Below, one piece after another: positions 59,529-64,000 of a DNA stretch of 64,000 nucleotides (within the stretch, counting starts at the first letter, position 1; each line of letters begins with the position of its first letter). Origin of the DNA: Gammaproteobacteria bacterium (GTDB lineage: Bacteria; Pseudomonadota; Gammaproteobacteria; Pseudomonadales; Azotimanducaceae); NCBI GenBank assembly GCA_009840545.1, contig VXNM01000008.1, forward strand, positions 440,339-504,338. The letters run 5' to 3'. The translations under genes were made by a program, and so were the position numbers. The notes under the pieces were generated by a model. The model was not told the origin of the DNA, did not search any database, and saw only the letters and a program-made list of their open reading frames with translations.

Positions 59529-60131
59529 TTGACCGAAGAGGATCGTAAAGTTTGGAACCAACGCTATCTCGACGGCGCATACGCCGATCGCTCGTATCCG
59601 AGTGAGATTCTTCAGACTTGGATTCACAAAGTTCCAAGCACAAAGCGACGAGCTCTTGACATCGCCTGCGGTACCGGAAGAAACGTACGGTTTCTAGCTG
59701 AGAGCGGTTTCGAATCTGTTCTAGGTGTCGACATTTCCGATATAGCTATTCAGAAGGCAAGGCAATTCGGCAAAACCAAGAACCTTCCTGTTAGCTATCA
59801 AATTCATGACCTTGACAAAGGCTTATCGAAGTTTGGAACGTTCGATTTCATAGCAATGATCAGGTTCGTAGATAGAAATCTGATCGCCACAATAGATGAA
59901 AACCTCAACGATGAAGGATGCGCACTCTTCGAGTTGCACATGAAGTACGACGGCAACGAGCAGCTTGCCGGACCACGCACAAGTCGCTATCGAGTCGAAG
60001 CTGGCGAAGTTCAGCAGCTCCTTTCGCACCTCGAAATTCTGTCCGAGTCTGAGGGATTGATTAGTGACCCAGATGGACGTAAATCCGCAGTAGTTCGAGT
60101 GTTAGCAAGAAAGTCGACAGAAAGGACCTAA
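59529..60131 (+). CDS. SAM-dependent methyltransferase, class I
   Basis: 200 aa with SAM motif I ALDIACGTGRNVRFLAES (about residue 38) and the motif II-like VLGVDISDIAIQKAR; VRFVDRNLIATID and EGCALFELHMKYDGN follow. It resembles the TehB/YeaF methyltransferase group; the substrate is unknown. The start is TTG 59529 (TCATTGACC). Its end overlaps the convergent DUF1080 gene by 4 bases. Confidence 0.85.
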   Translation: MTEEDRKVWNQRYLDGAYADRSYPSEILQTWIHKVPSTKRRALDIACGTGRNVRFLAESGFESVLGVDISDIAIQKARQFGKTKNLPVSYQIHDLDKGLSKFGTFDFIAMIRFVDRNLIATIDENLNDEGCALFELHMKYDGNEQLAGPRTSRYRVEAGEVQQLLSHLEILSESEGLISDPDGRKSAVVRVLARKSTERT

Positions 60132-60895
60132 AGAGCTGCAATTCGATCAAGTTCTCTGATCCAGATATTTCTAAACCGCACCGGATCTCCATGATCCTGC
60201 AGCACAACCGGGCCTTTCGGACCATGAGGAGTCGAGTAGCTTGCTAGTTCTCGATGCTTAGTGGGACCCTGCATTACTTGTCGCAAGTGTGCAAGTACCC
60301 CGTTGTGAAATAACGTTATGGTCGCAGGATTCACGAGTTCATTCGATTGATACTCCGGAGCTTCGAAAACAATATCAAACACATTCCACTGACCCGGAGG
60401 AGACATCGCATTCACCAGCGGAGGAAACTGTCCGTATATTGCACCGGCATGTCCGTCGGCATAAGTGGGATTCTCATAGCTGTCGAGAACCTGAATCTCA
60501 TACAACCCCATCAGGAAGACCCCGCTGTTTCCACGACCTTGACTATCCGCCTTGATTTCAGTTGGTGCACTCCACTCAATGTGCAGTTGACAAGAGCCAA
60601 ATTCTTGGCGAGAACGAATGTCGCCGGTTCCACCCTCAACAGAAACTGCGTTTCCTTCCGACAGGCGCCATTTTGCCTCGCCACCTCGAACAGACTGCCA
60701 CTCATCAAGTGACGATCCATCAAACAGCACCATCGCATCGTTTGGAGGCGAACCAATGACTTGCTGTGTTGAAGATGAACCAGCTAGCACGATAGGTGGC
60801 TCGGGTCTATCACTGTCATGAATGCGCCACTTTGAACCCGGCAGGAACGGCGTATCGGAATAGCCCCGCTTTAGTACTCGACTTGATTCTGGCAT
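60128..60895 (-). CDS. DUF1080 / 3-keto-disaccharide hydrolase-type protein
   Basis: 255 aa of jelly-roll fold. The domain begins at about residue 55 with MVLFDGSSLDEWQSV and includes RGNSGVFLMGLYEIQVLDS, GAIYGQFPP, GQWNVFDIVFEAP, PKGPVVLQDHGDPVRFRNIW; these are the DUF1080 signature blocks. Family members act on 3-keto-glycosides or bind sugars and are often exported, but here the N-terminus is polar with no signal peptide. The start is ATG 60895. Some relatives occur with oxidoreductases, which are absent here. Confidence 0.85.
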   Translation of the reverse strand: MPESSRVLKRGYSDTPFLPGSKWRIHDSDRPEPPIVLAGSSSTQQVIGSPPNDAMVLFDGSSLDEWQSVRGGEAKWRLSEGNAVSVEGGTGDIRSRQEFGSCQLHIEWSAPTEIKADSQGRGNSGVFLMGLYEIQVLDSYENPTYADGHAGAIYGQFPPLVNAMSPPGQWNVFDIVFEAPEYQSNELVNPATITLFHNGVLAHLRQVMQGPTKHRELASYSTPHGPKGPVVLQDHGDPVRFRNIWIRELDRIAAL

Positions 60896-61221
60896 TCACT
60901 TTTCTCCTATCGACATGAAAACTCAATGATAGTTGCCTATGCTTTGTCGGGCGAACGGTCCAATCTCCGTTCGAGAATTCACTTGACATCGAACTTTCTT
61001 CAAGTTCTCCGTACTTGACCACAACAGAGACCACGTGTCCGGAAGAGCAATAAACCAACTTGCTGTTGGAGATTGGTGAAACGATGTAACCCGTGAGCTA
61101 ACTCACCTTAACGTGATTTCAGTTGCAGTCCTATTGCGGCGTGCAAATCCGAGTGTGGCTCCCATTGCATCGAGAGCTGTTTTTGTGCTACCTTCATTCG
61201 AAGGTTCAAGTAACAACATGC
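60896..61221. other. 326-base divergent spacer with a possible promoter
   Basis: On the forward strand TTGCAT (61165-61170) and TACCTT (61189-61194), spaced by 18 bases, could be a sigma-70 promoter for the gene at 61222. The frame of that gene is open from 61123, but these codons precede the signal peptide and are probably leader. Nothing else was found. Confidence 0.4.
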
Positions 61222-63456
61222 ATGAAACCCCTCAGCCGTTCGTTTTCCCTTTTGCTCGCCTTCTTTGTGCTGCAAGTCCAAGGTGAGGAGGCCATTACAG
61301 TACAGGTCAGGATCAGCGCGAGCGAAAACCCACCCGACGAGGTGTGGGTAGGAGTATTCAGCACTCCTGTTAGACCCAAAGCCGAGGCATTGAGCTGGAA
61401 TACTGTTGATTCGCCAGAATTTGAGCTTGCTGTTCCAAATCAGGACGAAGTTCAACTTGTAGTGTTGAGTCGGGACTTTTTGCCTCTGATCCAAACAATC
61501 CATCCGTTGTCATCGAATGCGCAATTCGAACTTCAACTTAAAACCGGGATTACGTTGGAAGGCACAGTTCTTTCTACCGACAAGATTTCGATACCGGATG
61601 CGGTACTGACCATGGAACGAAGGGATCTTCCAAACGTCCGAATTCCAGACCATTTTGAGTTCTCTTGGGTAAGCAATGCCCACGGTGGTTTCAAGATCGG
61701 CGGATTAGCACCCAACATCAGATACTTGGTCGAAGTCGAGGTGCCAAATTCCAATATATCAAATGAGTCTTTTTCGATCCAAGTCTCCAAAGATGACAAC
61801 CGTCGCAGACATCTGCAGCTCTCTAATGCTTACTTTGTTCTGGGCCGAGTGGTGGACCCTGTTCAAGATCGGGTTCTAGATACAACTGTTAGGGCTCAAT
61901 CCACTGCAGAACGTCGGGGAGGAGAATTTTGGAGAACAACGGCAATCACCGATGCCGAAGGAAAGTTTCGATTGGGGCCTTTTGTGCGAAGCCTAGAGAT
62001 GTGGCTTACAGCCACGCACGAGGATTGGGGCACTTCGCAACGGGTTCGAACGAGTTCTGGTGATCACGACGTCGAATTGGTTCTCGAAAGTTTGGTTCAT
62101 GTACGGGGAACTGTGACTGACAAGTCACTTGGTAAATTGATCAACGATTTCACACTGAAGGCCGTAGCGGAAGAGGTCAGTCGAGACTACCCTCATTCTG
62201 GAGCAAAAGGTGAGATTTCCGCTATGGTGGATCGAAATACCATGGGTCTGATAGTGGATTCGGAAGAACATACTGCATACTTCAAGCTAAATATAGACCT
62301 AGCGTCAGTCGTCGAATATGACATGGGAGCGATCGTCCTAGAACGTGGAAGGCAGCTGACAGGCAAAATCTATGACGAATCAAGCGGACAGCCAATAGTC
62401 GGTGCGACCGTACGTCTCCAAGTGCACGACAACGACCAATTTGAAGCCGACCACTTTTGGAGCAGTATCAGAAGAGACTATCTGAGGAAATCAGTCCAGT
62501 CAACCTCAGATGATAACGGAATGTATGAGCTCGCGCCCCTTCCGATCCACTTGACCCACATTGTCGTTTCCAGATTCGAATATCTTCGAAACGAGTTGCT
62601 AGTTGACGAAGGAGTCACCCAAATCGACATACCACTAACCAAGGATCCCGCACTAAACACGAGAATTAGGGGAAGAATCGTCACAGATGTGGGAGAGCCT
62701 GCACAAGGTACGGTGGTTTTTCAAACCACTAACAGCAGTGCGGGTTACGGAGTCTATGGGGACGGATCGTTTGACCATGTGATGGAGGCAAATCATTACG
62801 ACATATATGCGATAACAGATCACGGCAGATCAGACAAGGTAAGTGTCGCCCTCGCTGAGGGAGAAACTCAAGAAGTCACTTTGGTGGTCAAGTCCGAGGG
62901 ACGCATTACAGGCATCATTGAGGGCCTGGCAGATGGAGAGACAGCCTCTCTTTCAATACGTGCGGAGTCGGAAGGAATTGGCTCAAGGCAAGTTAGGGGT
63001 CTCGGAAATGGCAATTTTGTCGTAGAGGGAATCGGACGTGGCAAATTCGTCCTGACAGCAACAACGAATAGAAACCGGGAACAACAAAAGTCTTTCGAAG
63101 TGAGTGAGGCCATCGGTGAAGCAAATGTTGAGCTGTACTTTACCGGTCAGTCGCGTTTGTATGGGGCGTTGATGTTCTCTGATGGATCAATACCAAAAGG
63201 CGAAGTCAAAGCGGTCGCGAAGGATAGTGGCAAGACCTCCGGTTCCAGCGACATCAATGACGATGGAACCATTGAAATCAACGGACTAGAAGATGGTGAG
63301 TACACAATTGTTGTCATTGAGCATAAACAGGTCTCGTTTACGAACCTTGGAGGTGGAAGCTCCAGGAGAGGAACCTCCTCCCCGATCGATGAACGGGATA
63401 TGGTCATCAGCGGGGACACGGAGCTAAACATCCAACTCACGTCTCCTGCCGACTAA
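61222..63456 (+). CDS. Large exported protein of repeated carboxypeptidase-regulatory-like/beta-sandwich domains
   Basis: From ATG 61222 a signal peptide (MKPLSRSFSLLLAFFVLQV, cleaved near VQGEE) precedes about 720 residues of tandem beta-sandwich modules. Carboxypeptidase-regulatory-like signatures recur as GxVxxxxxxPxxxAxVxL (for example LTGKIYDESSGQPIVGATVR, IRGRIVTDVGEPAQGTVVF and LYGALMFSDGSIPKGEVKAV). No catalytic domain is visible. It is 744 aa. Likely periplasmic or surface located; ligand unknown. It has a possible promoter at 61165-61194. Confidence 0.75.
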   Translation: MKPLSRSFSLLLAFFVLQVQGEEAITVQVRISASENPPDEVWVGVFSTPVRPKAEALSWNTVDSPEFELAVPNQDEVQLVVLSRDFLPLIQTIHPLSSNAQFELQLKTGITLEGTVLSTDKISIPDAVLTMERRDLPNVRIPDHFEFSWVSNAHGGFKIGGLAPNIRYLVEVEVPNSNISNESFSIQVSKDDNRRRHLQLSNAYFVLGRVVDPVQDRVLDTTVRAQSTAERRGGEFWRTTAITDAEGKFRLGPFVRSLEMWLTATHEDWGTSQRVRTSSGDHDVELVLESLVHVRGTVTDKSLGKLINDFTLKAVAEEVSRDYPHSGAKGEISAMVDRNTMGLIVDSEEHTAYFKLNIDLASVVEYDMGAIVLERGRQLTGKIYDESSGQPIVGATVRLQVHDNDQFEADHFWSSIRRDYLRKSVQSTSDDNGMYELAPLPIHLTHIVVSRFEYLRNELLVDEGVTQIDIPLTKDPALNTRIRGRIVTDVGEPAQGTVVFQTTNSSAGYGVYGDGSFDHVMEANHYDIYAITDHGRSDKVSVALAEGETQEVTLVVKSEGRITGIIEGLADGETASLSIRAESEGIGSRQVRGLGNGNFVVEGIGRGKFVLTATTNRNREQQKSFEVSEAIGEANVELYFTGQSRLYGALMFSDGSIPKGEVKAVAKDSGKTSGSSDINDDGTIEINGLEDGEYTIVVIEHKQVSFTNLGGGSSRRGTSSPIDERDMVISGDTELNIQLTSPAD

Positions 63457-63664
63457 GCATTGATGCACTTGTAGCTCAGATTAGTAGTTACAAGCGCGTC
63501 GCTGAATAAGTGCGCTTGACCACAATTATTGAACTGTACAACTACGTGGTTTGCCCACGAGAAGACTAACTGACTGGATCTCGACTAAAAGCGCAAACGA
63601 CAACTAACCCGACAGTGGAGCCACAGTTAGAGTTACGCCAAGAACCGAATTTATGGGACTTAGA

Positions 63665-64000
63665 CTAGCCGTCGTAACCCATAATCGCTTTAACCTCTAG
63701 GAATTCCTCGAAGCCGTAAAGTCCCCACTCTCGGCCATTTCCCGATTGCTTGTAGCCTCCAAAGGGAGCCCTGTTGTTTACGGTTGCACCATTGAGGTGT
63801 ACATTTCCTGTTCGTATCCGTCGTGCTATATTGCGTGCGCGTTCTGGGTCTCCTCCGGAAACGTAGCCTGACAATCCGTATATGGTGTCGTTCGCGATTC
63901 TCACTGCATCTTCATCGTCTTCGTATCCGATCAGCGACAGCACGGGACCGAAGATTTCCTGTTGGGCAATTGTCATGTCGTTGGTGACATGAGAAAAGAC
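63665..64000 (-). CDS. Aldehyde dehydrogenase, C-terminal part (cut by window edge)
   Basis: Reading right to left from the window edge, the frame begins [20 protein letters not shown] and continues through [20 protein letters not shown] to the stop at 63665. EIFGPV and the PFGGYKQSG segment are conserved near the C-terminus of the NAD(P)-dependent aldehyde dehydrogenase family. About 111 residues are present; the catalytic cysteine and most of the protein lie beyond position 64000. The substrate cannot be inferred. Confidence 0.9.
   Translation of the reverse strand, partial: VFSHVTNDMTIAQQEIFGPVLSLIGYEDDEDAVRIANDTIYGLSGYVSGGDPERARNIARRIRTGNVHLNGATVNNRAPFGGYKQSGNGREWGLYGFEEFLEVKAIMGYDG

Overview
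The window comes from a free-living, probably aquatic gammaproteobacterium. I infer this from gene content and order, not from a search. The core blocks ponA/aroK/aroB, gltBD, priA, rpmE, SPOR-hslVU, DUF971-ubiE-ubiJ-ubiB, tatABC-dtd, trmL/secB/yibN, gpmI-envC and mutY-yggX are gammaproteobacterial neighbours, and from memory many of them are close together in Pseudomonas. DNA composition is even, at roughly half G+C by eye. Coding density is high, with many 4-base ATGA or GTGA overlaps. TTG and GTG starts are unusually common. I found no rRNA, tRNA, intact mobile element or CRISPR array.

Layout. 1-8.2 kb: the end of a peptide/dipeptide-type ABC importer (a cut-off upstream gene and two ATPases), an outer-membrane barrel protein, an acyl-CoA ligase with a small unknown partner, malate dehydrogenase, a Nudix hydrolase, a repeat-type lipoprotein and an unrecognised protein. 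8.6-14.7 kb: glutamate synthase gltBD. 14.8-20 kb: a lipoprotein, a small membrane protein, an enolase-superfamily dehydratase and the helicase priA. 20-27.7 kb: a decayed DUF433/DUF5615-type gene pair next to a complete histidine-utilisation set (hutI, then hutF-hutU-hutH-hutG) taking histidine to glutamate, formate and ammonia. 27.8-30.7 kb: a TonB-dependent receptor. 31-37.9 kb: rpmE, an M48 protease with a LysM-like tail, an AIM24-family protein, penicillin-binding protein 1A, and aroK-aroB. 37.9-48.9 kb: SPOR protein, hslVU, DUF971, the ubiquinone genes ubiE-ubiJ-ubiB, a reverse-strand DNA-binding protein with a sigma-70 region-4-like helix-turn-helix, tatABC, dtd, and a PP-loop ATPase with a TusA-like sulfur carrier. 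49-53.6 kb: trmL, secB, a rhodanese, gpmI and envC. 53.7-56.3 kb: a sparse, decaying stretch with a chimeric relic (a beta-helix-type lipoprotein fused by deletion to the end of a TonB receptor). 56.3-64 kb: mutY-yggX, a cysteine-nucleophile hydrolase, a MOSC protein, a methyltransferase, a DUF1080 protein, a large secreted beta-sandwich repeat protein and the C-terminal end of an aldehyde dehydrogenase.

How the genes work together. Histidine degradation (hut) supplies glutamate and ammonia, and GltBD assimilates ammonia into glutamate. AroK and AroB serve aromatic and quinone precursor synthesis, and UbiE/J/B complete ubiquinone. TatABC and SecB serve protein export. PBP1A, the FtsN-like SPOR protein and EnvC act in wall synthesis and septum splitting. 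The points most worth pursuing are the sigma-region-4-like protein sitting where hisIE would be expected, the PP-loop/TusA pair, the acyl-CoA ligase with its cysteine-containing small partner, and the two well-resolved gene relics at 20.1-20.9 kb and 53.7-54.3 kb.
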